Part shown: positions 26,082-34,005 of the stretch, piece by piece
Layout: each line of letters starts with the position of its first letter
How positions within the stretch are numbered: position 1 is the first letter of the stretch
Assembly (NCBI RefSeq): GCF_010725055.1
Contig: NZ_BJKB01000006.1
Span: forward strand, 1 to 64,000
DNA: 64,000 nt
Origin: Gelidibacter japonicus
GTDB lineage: Bacteria; Bacteroidota; Bacteroidia; Flavobacteriales; Flavobacteriaceae
Reading direction: 5' to 3'
The notes under the pieces: generated by a model
What the model saw: only the letters and a program-made list of their open reading frames with translations
Told to the model about the DNA's origin: nothing
Databases searched by the model: none
Position numbers and translations under genes: made by a program

Positions 26082-27044
26082 TTATACATTTTCAGTTTTT
26101 AAAATACTGACAATTTGGGATGCCAATTCTGTTCCAATTCTATCTTGGGCTTCATTGGTAGCTGCACCAATATGAGGTGTCAATGACATTTTGCCATTCA
26201 TGAGCACTTTAATTGCTGGCGTTGGTTCGCTTTCAAAAGTATCTAAGCCTGCAAAGGCCACTTTTCCGCTATCAATAGCCTTTACTAGTGCAACTTCATC
26301 AATGACACCTCCTCGGGCGGCATTGACTATTCCTACGCCATCTTTCATTTGTGAAAATTGCTTTTCTCCAATCACGTAATTGTCTTGGGCAGGAACGTGT
26401 AACGTAATGAAATCCGAATGTTTAAGGATGTCCTTCATTGGTTGGGTCTCAATTTCAACATTGATAAATTGACCATTATAAAATTCAACTTTGATGGTTG
26501 CTTTCCCAACAAATTTATCACTTGCTATCACTTTCATTCCTACACCTAACGCAATCTTGGCAACTTCACGTCCAATACGTCCAAAACCAACAATACCTAA
26601 GGTTTTGCCACGCAATTCCTTGCCTTGGGCGTAATTCTTTTTAAGAGTATTGAATTTCGAATCACCATCTAAAGGCATGTTTCTATTGGCATCATATAAA
26701 AATCTTACACCGCCAAATAAATGTGCAAACACCAATTCTGCAACAGACTGCGATGAGGCTGCAGGAGTATTGATAACATGCAGGTTTTTGCTGCGTGCGT
26801 ATTCCACATCAATATTATCCATTCCTACGCCACCACGTCCTATAATCTTAAGATTTGGACAGGCGTCTATAAGATCTTTTCTAACTTTGGTAGCACTTCT
26901 AACCAACAGGACATCAATATTCTTTTCATTGATATAATTGATTAATTGTTCTTGGGCTACGGTAGTCGTAATCACTTCAAATCCTTCTGCATTTAATGCT
27001 TCAATTCCACTTTGAGAAATTCCATCGTTTGCTAATACTTTCAT
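26082..27044 (-). CDS. serA: D-3-phosphoglycerate dehydrogenase-type 2-hydroxyacid dehydrogenase
   Basis: NAD-dependent oxidation of 3-phosphoglycerate in serine synthesis, 320 residues. NAD-binding GIVGFGRIGREVA is at about residue 150, and the catalytic Arg (NAARGGVIDE), Glu (FESEPTP) and His (LTPHIGAAT) are all present. It lacks the C-terminal ACT domain of E. coli SerA, so serine feedback through ACT is not expected. It lies 90 bases downstream of serC, which makes the phosphoglycerate dehydrogenase role very likely. Confidence 0.93.
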   Translation of the reverse strand: MKVLANDGISQSGIEALNAEGFEVITTTVAQEQLINYINEKNIDVLLVRSATKVRKDLIDACPNLKIIGRGGVGMDNIDVEYARSKNLHVINTPAASSQSVAELVFAHLFGGVRFLYDANRNMPLDGDSKFNTLKKNYAQGKELRGKTLGIVGFGRIGREVAKIALGVGMKVIASDKFVGKATIKVEFYNGQFINVEIETQPMKDILKHSDFITLHVPAQDNYVIGEKQFSQMKDGVGIVNAARGGVIDEVALVKAIDSGKVAFAGLDTFESEPTPAIKVLMNGKMSLTPHIGAATNEAQDRIGTELASQIVSILKTENV

Positions 27045-27134
27045 GAAAAATTATTTTTTATTCCCACCAAAGTAGGAAATTCTTTTGTTAATATTTAATT
27101 CTTAATCTAAGCAGGCTGTCAACCGAAGGTTGTC

Positions 27135-28199
27135 TTATGCTTTTGTTTCCAATTCGCTCATCACTTCCACAAGAGCCTTAACGCTATCTAAAGGCAAGGC
27201 GTTGTACATGGAAGCTCTATAGCCTCCAACACTTCTGTGTCCGTTCAATCCACTAATTCCAGCTTCTTTTAACATGGTCTCAAAGGTATCCTTCAAATCG
27301 TCGTTGACCAAATTAAAGGTGGCATTCATATTTGAACGATCCTCTTTAACCGCATAACCTTTGAATAAAGGATTGAGGTCTATCTCTGAATAGATCACTC
27401 GCGCTTTCATTTCATTTACTTTTTCAATGGCTTTTATCCCACCTAAGTTTTTAAGCCATTCTAAGGTCAGCATAGAGGTATATACTGCAAAAACAGGAGG
27501 TGTGTTGAACATGCTGCTTTTGGCAATTTGAACTTTATAATCCATGATGGAAGGGATTTTGCGAGATACTTTGCCCAAAATATCCTCTTTGACCACTACT
27601 AAAGTAGTTCCTGCTGGACCCATGTTTTTTTGGGCACCGGCATAAATGAGGTCAAATTGAGAGAAATCCAATTGACGAGAAAATATATCACTGCTCATAT
27701 CACATACCATCGGAATTGGCGAATTGGGAAACTGTTTTATTTGTGTTCCAAAAATTGTATTGTTGGAAGTACAATGGAAATAATCATAATCCTCAGGAAT
27801 CGAATATCCTTTAGGAATATAATTATATCCGGCATCCTTGGAAGAAGCAACTTCATAAATATCATCATAAATTTTGGCCTCTTTAATTGCATTTTCACTC
27901 CAAGTTCCTGTATTTAAATAGCCAGCACGCTTTTCTAGTAAGTTCAGGGCGACCATGATAAATTGTGTGCTCGCACCACCTTGCAAGAACAGAGCTTTAT
28001 AACCTTTCCCTTCAAGACCCAACAATTCCAAAGCTAAAGCTCTGGCGTTTTCCATAACATCTACAAAGTGTTTGCTTCTATGAGAAATTTCCAATAAGGA
28101 AAGTCCTATCCCATTATATTCAACAACAGCCTCGGATGCTTTTTTAAGAACCTCTTGAGGTAAAATTGAAGGTCCAGCGCTAAAATTGTGTGTTTTCAT
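27135..28199 (-). CDS. serC: Phosphoserine aminotransferase
   Basis: PLP enzyme converting 3-phosphohydroxypyruvate and glutamate to phosphoserine (also used in pyridoxal phosphate synthesis in some bacteria). 354 residues. The N-terminal HNFSAGPSILP motif is diagnostic and the PLP lysine is in YAGAQKNMGPAG (near residue 190). The C-terminal GLNGHRSVGGYRASMYNA is also typical. It is transcribed with serA and lies 75 bases after the acyl-CoA reductase gene. Phosphoserine phosphatase is not in the window. Confidence 0.97.
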   Translation of the reverse strand: MKTHNFSAGPSILPQEVLKKASEAVVEYNGIGLSLLEISHRSKHFVDVMENARALALELLGLEGKGYKALFLQGGASTQFIMVALNLLEKRAGYLNTGTWSENAIKEAKIYDDIYEVASSKDAGYNYIPKGYSIPEDYDYFHCTSNNTIFGTQIKQFPNSPIPMVCDMSSDIFSRQLDFSQFDLIYAGAQKNMGPAGTTLVVVKEDILGKVSRKIPSIMDYKVQIAKSSMFNTPPVFAVYTSMLTLEWLKNLGGIKAIEKVNEMKARVIYSEIDLNPLFKGYAVKEDRSNMNATFNLVNDDLKDTFETMLKEAGISGLNGHRSVGGYRASMYNALPLDSVKALVEVMSELETKA

Positions 28200-28274
28200 C
28201 GTTTTTGGTTTTTGAAAGATACAAAGGTGCTAAATTCAAAGGGAATTGATGGTAAGAAATTGATAATTTATCAA

Positions 28275-29333
28275 CTATATTTTTAACAAAAATGCAATTG
28301 TGTCAACATTGTCAGCATAGTCCCACAGATGTGGGTGTTGGGTCTGTCCAAAAGCGACTGAATCTTCCGTAATCCCTTTAGATACCACACATTGGATATT
28401 GTTTTTGTTTTCGTTTAACAAGGATTTTAGGTCATCTATATCGTTATAGTACTCGTAAAACAAGGTTGCAATTGGGGAGCCATAACTAGCGTCCTGCTTG
28501 AGCATTAAAAATCCGTTTTCCAACAAATCAAATTCGCTCATCAAATAAACAGCTTTATTGTAATCATAATTATTGGCATATTTATTTTGATGGATGATAG
28601 GATGCCAATCATAAACGCCATTAAAGAAGGCATCAAATTCGTAATCTTTGGGTACAAATAACTTAGAGACGTTTCTACAGCCTAAACCGTAATACCTGAA
28701 AATATCTTCTGAAAGTGCTTTGAGTTCTTTTTCGGTCTCCTTTCCTGTCAATATGGCTACAGAGTTTCTGTTCTTTCTGATAATCGACGCTTTGTTCTTA
28801 AAATAGTGTTCAAAATAACGAGCGGTATTGTCACTTCCGGTAGCGATGACAGCATCAAAATCAGATAGCTTTTCTTCTGTAAAAGTAATTTTGTCCCTAA
28901 ACCCAGGTTCAAGATGCTCTAAATACTTTGCCAAGTAGGGAAGTAGATGTTTGTCGTTTGAAGACTGTTTTACAATAACCTCATGGCCACAAATAAGGAC
29001 AGATAAGAAATCGTGGAAACCAACCAAAGGAATGTTTCCTGCCATAACAATAGCCACTTTTTTAGGAGAAATATGATTAAGATTATACTTTTCCAGCCAA
29101 TTTTCAATGGTGTTCTTTTTCAATAATTTGGACCATCCACTTAAGGAAAATGCAATGTTCTCTTGGGTGAACCAGCCGTTGTGCTCATGCGCCAATTTGA
29201 TTTGATGTTTAAACCCATCAAAAAATAAGGCATTGGCATTGACCTTCTCATTTTTTTTGAAGCCTTCCGTTGAAAATTGTTCTATAAATTCTCCCAGTTT
29301 TGCGAATGCGTTAATTCTTTGCTGTAAATCCAT
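28275..29333 (-). CDS. LuxC-type acyl-CoA reductase
   Basis: 352-residue NADPH-dependent fatty acyl-CoA reductase family (LuxC). The nucleotide-binding/active-site elements are visible: VAIVMAGNIPLVGFHD (about 93-108), IATGSDNTARYF (about 163-174), RKNRNSVAIL, and a candidate catalytic Cys219 in GLGCRNVSK. There is no LuxD or LuxE neighbour and no luciferase gene, so a bioluminescence role is not supported. The consistent company of serC/serA suggests a housekeeping aldehyde- or alcohol-forming reaction (inference). A TAACTTTG -7-like box lies at 29384-29377 on the minus strand, divergent from the ferredoxin. Confidence 0.9.
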   Translation of the reverse strand: MDLQQRINAFAKLGEFIEQFSTEGFKKNEKVNANALFFDGFKHQIKLAHEHNGWFTQENIAFSLSGWSKLLKKNTIENWLEKYNLNHISPKKVAIVMAGNIPLVGFHDFLSVLICGHEVIVKQSSNDKHLLPYLAKYLEHLEPGFRDKITFTEEKLSDFDAVIATGSDNTARYFEHYFKNKASIIRKNRNSVAILTGKETEKELKALSEDIFRYYGLGCRNVSKLFVPKDYEFDAFFNGVYDWHPIIHQNKYANNYDYNKAVYLMSEFDLLENGFLMLKQDASYGSPIATLFYEYYNDIDDLKSLLNENKNNIQCVVSKGITEDSVAFGQTQHPHLWDYADNVDTIAFLLKI

Positions 29334-29516
29334 TCTGTATTTGGTTATGAATAGTTTTGGCGTTATTTTTGCATCGCAAAGTTAGAAAAATGAAATGAAC
29401 GAGATTTGTTTAAGTCACACTTTTTCTAAAAGGTTCTAAAAATCAATGAAATCACTTTAAAACCTATAAAATCTCATCACTTTTTCTACGGTTAAAATTT
29501 TTAATGAAAAGACGCT

Positions 29517-29870
29517 ATGGCAATTATAATAACAGATGAATGTATTAATTGCGGTGCTTGCGAGCCAGAGTGCCCAAATACCGCTATATATGAAGGTGCC
29601 GATGATTGGAGATATAAAGACGGGACCAGTTTAAGAGGCAAAGTGGTGCTTCCTAGTGGAGAGGAGGTTGATGCTGATGAGTCTCAAGAACCTATTAGTG
29701 ATGAAATTTATTATATAGTTCCGAGTAAATGTACGGAGTGTAAAGGTTTTCATGAGGAGCCTCAATGTGCTGCGGTATGCCCTGTGGATTGTTGTGTTCC
29801 AGACGACGAACACATGGAAACTGAAGAGCAACTTTTGGCTAAACAACGTTTTATGCATCCGGAAGGCTAA
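29517..29870 (+). CDS. 4Fe-4S dicluster ferredoxin
   Basis: 117-residue electron carrier. The first cluster motif is [12 protein letters not shown] (about residues 9-20) and the second is [20 protein letters not shown] (about 78-97) with a longer spacing, as in Azotobacter FdI/Alvin-type ferredoxins. A C-terminal extension ([15 protein letters not shown]) is typical of this type. It is divergent from the acyl-CoA reductase, which could be an electron-transfer partner only indirectly. It ends in its own terminator. Confidence 0.94.
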   Translation: MAIIITDECINCGACEPECPNTAIYEGADDWRYKDGTSLRGKVVLPSGEEVDADESQEPISDEIYYIVPSKCTECKGFHEEPQCAAVCPVDCCVPDDEHMETEEQLLAKQRFMHPEG

Positions 29871-29893
29871 TTAAAACGGAAATAGTATAGATT

Positions 29894-29925
29894 TAAAAAT
29901 CTCAAGTATTGCTTGGGATTTTTTT
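29894..29925 (+). terminator. Terminator of the ferredoxin gene
   Basis: AAATCTCAAG pairs with CTTGGGATTT (one T-G wobble) around a 5-nt loop, followed by T residues. It lies 24 bases beyond the ferredoxin stop. Confidence 0.8.
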
Positions 29926-29957
29926 GTGCAAATAATCCAGATAATTAACTAAATTTG
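29923..29957 (+). promoter_or_regulatory. Possible promoter of ychF
   Basis: TTTG at 29923-29926 and TAAATTTG at 29950-29957 are spaced by 23 bases, slightly longer than the Bacteroidetes optimum. The -7 box is a perfect consensus match, 71 bases before the ychF ATG. Confidence 0.45.
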
Positions 29958-29991
29958 CAGTCGCAAAAAAATTGCCATTTTATTTAATGAG

Positions 29992-30011
29992 ATTCCCGCC
30001 GTTGCGGGAAT
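29992..30011. repeat. Perfect GC-rich hairpin in the ychF leader
   Basis: The arms ATTCCCGC and GCGGGAAT are perfect 8-bp complements around a 4-nt CGTT loop, in an AT-rich spacer 17 bases before the ychF ATG. It resembles dispersed palindromic units seen in many bacterial intergenic regions. In the ychF transcript it would sit over the ribosome entry zone. Confidence 0.6.
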
Positions 30012-30027
30012 GAAAATAAGTTTTTCA

Positions 30028-31122
30028 ATGAAAGCCGGAATTGTAGGATTGCCAAACGTAGGGAAATCGACCCTTTTTAACTGTTTATCTAATGCTAAAG
30101 CGCAAAGTGCCAACTTTCCGTTTTGTACGATTGAGCCAAATATTGGCATTGTAAATGTTCCAGATCCTCGCTTGGAGCGGCTAGAAGCTTTGGTAAAACC
30201 TGTACGGGTACAACCAGCTACCGTAGAGATAGTGGATATTGCTGGCTTGGTAAAAGGTGCTAGTAAAGGTGAAGGTCTCGGAAATCAGTTTTTGGCAAAC
30301 ATAAGAGAAACCGATGCAATTCTACATGTGTTACGTTGTTTTGACAATGATAATATTGTGCATGTGGATGGCAGTGTCAATCCGATTAGAGACAAGGAAA
30401 CCATTGATATGGAGCTTCAGTTGAAGGATTTGGAAACTGCTGATAAAAAATTAGAAAAAGTAAAACGTGCCGCAAAAACAGGCAATAAAGAAGCTCAGAA
30501 AGAAGAAGCGGTTTTGATAAAAATAAAAACAGCTTTAGAGGCAGGGATTTCAGTGAGAGCTTTAGAATTTGATAAGGATGATTACGAGGAATTTGTTAAA
30601 CCCTCACAGTTTATCACAGATAAACCGGTCATGTATGTGTGCAACGTGGACGAAGATTCTGCAGTAACAGGTAATGCTTACGTTGAAAAGGTCAGAGAAG
30701 CTGTTAAAGATGAAAATGCTGAAATATTAGTCTTAGCTGTTGGAACTGAAGCCGATATTACGGAATTGGACAGTTATGAAGAGCGTCAGATGTTCTTGCA
30801 GGACATTGGTCTGGATGAACCAGGATCTTCAAAGTTGATCCGATCGGCATATAAACTTTTAAAGCAACAAACATATTTCACCGCTGGAGTTAAAGAGGTA
30901 CGAGCCTGGACGATTGATGTTGGTGCAACAGCACCACAAGCGGCAGGCGTTATTCACACAGACTTCGAAAAAGGCTTTATCAGAGCGGAGGTTATTGCCT
31001 TTGAGGATTTTTCAAACTTAGGTAGTGAAGCCAAGGCCAAGGAAGCAGGGAAAATGAGGGTAGAAGGAAAGAATTATGTCGTTAAGGATGGCGATGTGAT
31101 GCATTTCTTGTTTAATGTGTAA
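30028..31122 (+). CDS. ychF: Redox-regulated OBG-family ATPase YchF
   Basis: P-loop protein of the Obg/TRAFAC group that hydrolyses ATP rather than GTP and associates with ribosomes. 364 residues from the ATG at 30028 ([15 protein letters not shown]), matching the usual 363; an upstream ATG at 30010 adds six unconserved residues. G1 is GLPNVGKST (7-15), the switch-region FCTIEPNIG and the [18 protein letters not shown]3 are intact, and the C-terminal TGS domain ends with [13 protein letters not shown] perfect hairpin lies directly upstream. Confidence 0.97.
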   Translation: MKAGIVGLPNVGKSTLFNCLSNAKAQSANFPFCTIEPNIGIVNVPDPRLERLEALVKPVRVQPATVEIVDIAGLVKGASKGEGLGNQFLANIRETDAILHVLRCFDNDNIVHVDGSVNPIRDKETIDMELQLKDLETADKKLEKVKRAAKTGNKEAQKEEAVLIKIKTALEAGISVRALEFDKDDYEEFVKPSQFITDKPVMYVCNVDEDSAVTGNAYVEKVREAVKDENAEILVLAVGTEADITELDSYEERQMFLQDIGLDEPGSSKLIRSAYKLLKQQTYFTAGVKEVRAWTIDVGATAPQAAGVIHTDFEKGFIRAEVIAFEDFSNLGSEAKAKEAGKMRVEGKNYVVKDGDVMHFLFNV

Positions 31123-31357
31123 GAAGACGTACTCATATGGTTTAAAAGATTATGATTACTGTCCTTTGTCCTTGTGGAGCTTTATGGTTATTGAAATGGT
31201 TCGAAAACAAAATTTTTAATGTTGTTTTCATTAAACTTTTAGCGGACCTTCATCAAATTAAATTGTGAAAGCAAGCAGTCATTGCCACGGCATTTGTATT
31301 AATTTCATTAATCACCAATTTTATCCTTATCTTTAAATCGATAAAAATTGAAATTTT

Positions 31358-31507
31358 ATGAAAATTGTATTATGGCTTGCGGCAGCAATCATCTTTTTTG
31401 TGTTGCTTTACTATGTTTTTAAATTCGTGTTTATAACCTCATTAATTATTGCCTTGGCAATTCTTATAGTACCTATTTTATACTTTACATTTAAGAGTAA
31501 AAGCTAA
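31358..31507 (+). CDS. Small two-helix membrane protein (49 aa)
   Basis: A 49-codon ORF encodes an almost entirely hydrophobic protein. Two membrane helices are plausible (about residues 4-20, LWLAAAIIFFVLLYYV, and 26-44, TSLIIALAILIVPILYF), with a basic end (KSKS). It stands alone between ychF and parE. Hydrophobic AT-rich frames can arise by chance, but the clean ATG and charge bias at the end support coding. Confidence 0.5.
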   Translation: MKIVLWLAAAIIFFVLLYYVFKFVFITSLIIALAILIVPILYFTFKSKS

Positions 31508-31657
31508 AATATTGCGTTGAATTGGATTCTTCATGCATTCTGGTTCAATCTTCCATTTCAATTTTTAAAAACTTTGTTAATTACTTTAGTACCTTGTGTT
31601 CTTAAGTTTTATGACGAAATGTTATATTAGCAACCTATCTAAATTTTTCACACTTTT

Positions 31658-33523
31658 ATGTCTCAAGAAACTGCCTATACCGAAGATAATATACGTTCGC
31701 TCGATTGGAAAGAGCATATACGTATGCGTCCTGGTATGTATATTGGTAAACTTGGTGACGGCTCGTCACCTGATGATGGTATCTATATCCTTCTAAAAGA
31801 AGTTTTGGATAACTCCATTGATGAGTATGTCATGGGGGCGGGTAAGACCATTGAAATTTCTATTCAAGGGAATAAGGTGATTGTGCGTGATTACGGCCGT
31901 GGTATTCCTTTAGGAAAAGTGGTAGATGTCGTTTCCAAAATGAATACTGGAGGGAAATATGATTCCAAAGCATTTAAAAAATCAGTCGGACTTAACGGAG
32001 TTGGTACGAAGGCTGTAAATGCCCTGTCCAATTTTTTCCGTGTAGAATCCACACGGGAAAACAAATCTGCGTCTGCAGAATTTTCACAAGGGAATCTCAT
32101 CAATCAGGAATTGTTGGACGATACATCAAGAAGAAAAGGTACAAAAGTCTCTTTCGTTCCAGATGAAGCTATCTTTAAAAAATATAAGTATCGAAATGAA
32201 TATGTTGAAAAAATGCTCAAAAATTATGTGTATCTGAACACAGGTTTGACCATTGTTTTTAACGGTGAAAAATATTATAGTGAAAATGGCTTAAAGGATT
32301 TGTTGGAGGAAAATATCAATGAGTCTGATATGGCCTACCCAATTATCCATCTTAAGGGAGATGATATAGAAATTGCTTTAACTCATTCTAAAACCCAATA
32401 TAGTGAAGAATACCATTCTTTTGTGAATGGACAGAACACAACACAAGGCGGAACGCATTTAGCGGCGTATCGTGAAGCTTTGGTCAGAACCATAAGAGAG
32501 TTTTACGGTAAAAATTTTGACCCTTCTGATATTCGAAAATCCGTGGTTACAGCAGTAGCCATAAAAGTTATGGAACCAGTGTTTGAAAGTCAGACCAAAA
32601 CCAAATTGGGTTCCACAGATATGGGAGGCGATTTGCCAACGGTAAGGACCTACGTCAACGACTTTGTTAAAACGCATCTGGATAACTTTTTACACAAGAA
32701 TCCGGAAACTGCTGATAAAATTCTACGCAAAATCCTTCAAGCTGAACGTGAACGGAAAGAGCTGTCAGGAATTAGGAAACTCGCAAAAGATAGGGCTAAA
32801 AAAGCCAATTTGCACAATAAAAAATTGCGTGATTGCCGGGTACATTTTGGGGATACTAAAAATGATCGGTATTTAGAATCCACCTTATTTATTACAGAAG
32901 GCGACTCTGCTTCCGGAAGTATAACAAAGTCAAGAGATGTCAACACTCAAGCTGTTTTCAGTTTAAGGGGTAAGCCTTTGAATTCCTATGGCATGAGCAA
33001 GAAAATTGTTTATGAAAATGAAGAATTCAATCTCTTACAAGCAGCATTAAACATTGAGGAATCTATTGAGGACTTACGTTATAACAACATAGTCATTGCA
33101 ACAGATGCTGATGTGGATGGCATGCATATTCGTTTGTTGCTGATTACCTTCTTTTTACAATTCTTTCCAGAGCTGATCAAGGAAGGTCATTTATATATTC
33201 TGCAAACCCCTTTATTCAGGGTAAGAAACAAAAAGGAGACTATTTACTGTTATTCTGAACAAGAGCGTCGTGATGCTATCGAAAAATTGAAACCAAAACC
33301 TGAAATTACCCGATTTAAAGGTCTTGGTGAAATCTCGCCGGACGAATTCGTCAATTTTATCGGAGAGGGTATTCGTTTGGATCCCGTTATGCTCGATAAA
33401 GATATGTCCATTGATGCTTTACTTGAGTTTTATATGGGCAAAAACACACCAGACAGGCAAGAGTTTATTATTGATAATCTTAAGGTAGAATTAGATATAG
33501 TGGAGGAGGTTCATGAGAACTAA
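31658..33523 (+). CDS. parE: DNA topoisomerase IV subunit B
   Basis: ATPase subunit of the type IIA topoisomerase that decatenates daughter chromosomes. 621 residues. GHKL ATPase motifs: [10 protein letters not shown] (about 47-56), RDYGRGIP and [17 protein letters not shown] motifs: EGDSASGS near residue 415 and [10 protein letters not shown] near residue 486. The short length, without the GyrB insertion, and the neighbouring parC support ParE rather than GyrB. The stop overlaps the next gene by 11 bases. Confidence 0.94.
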   Translation: MSQETAYTEDNIRSLDWKEHIRMRPGMYIGKLGDGSSPDDGIYILLKEVLDNSIDEYVMGAGKTIEISIQGNKVIVRDYGRGIPLGKVVDVVSKMNTGGKYDSKAFKKSVGLNGVGTKAVNALSNFFRVESTRENKSASAEFSQGNLINQELLDDTSRRKGTKVSFVPDEAIFKKYKYRNEYVEKMLKNYVYLNTGLTIVFNGEKYYSENGLKDLLEENINESDMAYPIIHLKGDDIEIALTHSKTQYSEEYHSFVNGQNTTQGGTHLAAYREALVRTIREFYGKNFDPSDIRKSVVTAVAIKVMEPVFESQTKTKLGSTDMGGDLPTVRTYVNDFVKTHLDNFLHKNPETADKILRKILQAERERKELSGIRKLAKDRAKKANLHNKKLRDCRVHFGDTKNDRYLESTLFITEGDSASGSITKSRDVNTQAVFSLRGKPLNSYGMSKKIVYENEEFNLLQAALNIEESIEDLRYNNIVIATDADVDGMHIRLLLITFFLQFFPELIKEGHLYILQTPLFRVRNKKETIYCYSEQERRDAIEKLKPKPEITRFKGLGEISPDEFVNFIGEGIRLDPVMLDKDMSIDALLEFYMGKNTPDRQEFIIDNLKVELDIVEEVHEN

Positions 33524-33995
33524 TAATTCTAAGGTTAAAAATATAATTATATCAGTTTATTTTATACTGATCGTGTTTGCCATCTTTCTGGCCACAGTGT
33601 TCAGTGCATTCAGTCACTTGACATCGAATCCAATATTAACATTTCTTCTGATTCTTGTGGGGTTCTTGATCCTGTTCTTTTCTGTGCATGCCGTTTCAAA
33701 ATATTTTGAATACGATAGTGACGGAATTAAGGTGATTGTGATCAATAAAGGACTTTTATTATCAGACTATTTTAATTACAGAGAGCATTTATTGGAATTT
33801 GATAAATCGCGACTGGTAGCCTTTAAATTCAAAAATTATTTCATCTATAAAAGTTTGACGCTTTATATAAAAAATTCAAAAGGCCATACCAAAAAAGAGA
33901 CCTTTAATGTAACCTTGGTCACTAAAAGAAAAAGGCGATATATTAGACAATCGCTAAGCAAAATGATTAAAGAAAATTTAAAACCTACTAATTAA
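33513..33995 (+). CDS. Membrane protein of unknown function inside the parE-parC operon
   Basis: 160 residues with two membrane helices near the N-terminus (about 11-32, [18 protein letters not shown], and 42-60, [17 protein letters not shown]). A cytoplasmic, basic beta-rich domain follows (about 65-155), ending [19 protein letters not shown]. The domain resembles a PH-like or small beta-barrel domain, but that is a guess. It overlaps parE by 11 bases and precedes parC by 10, so the three genes are translated from one message. Confidence 0.82.
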   Translation: MRTNNSKVKNIIISVYFILIVFAIFLATVFSAFSHLTSNPILTFLLILVGFLILFFSVHAVSKYFEYDSDGIKVIVINKGLLLSDYFNYREHLLEFDKSRLVAFKFKNYFIYKSLTLYIKNSKGHTKKETFNVTLVTKRKRRYIRQSLSKMIKENLKPTN

Positions 33996-34005
33996 ACACC
34001 TTAAA

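Noticed and set aside
28275-29333. Bioluminescence (lux) operon
   Set aside because: Only the LuxC-type reductase is present; no luxA, luxB, luxD or luxE is nearby.
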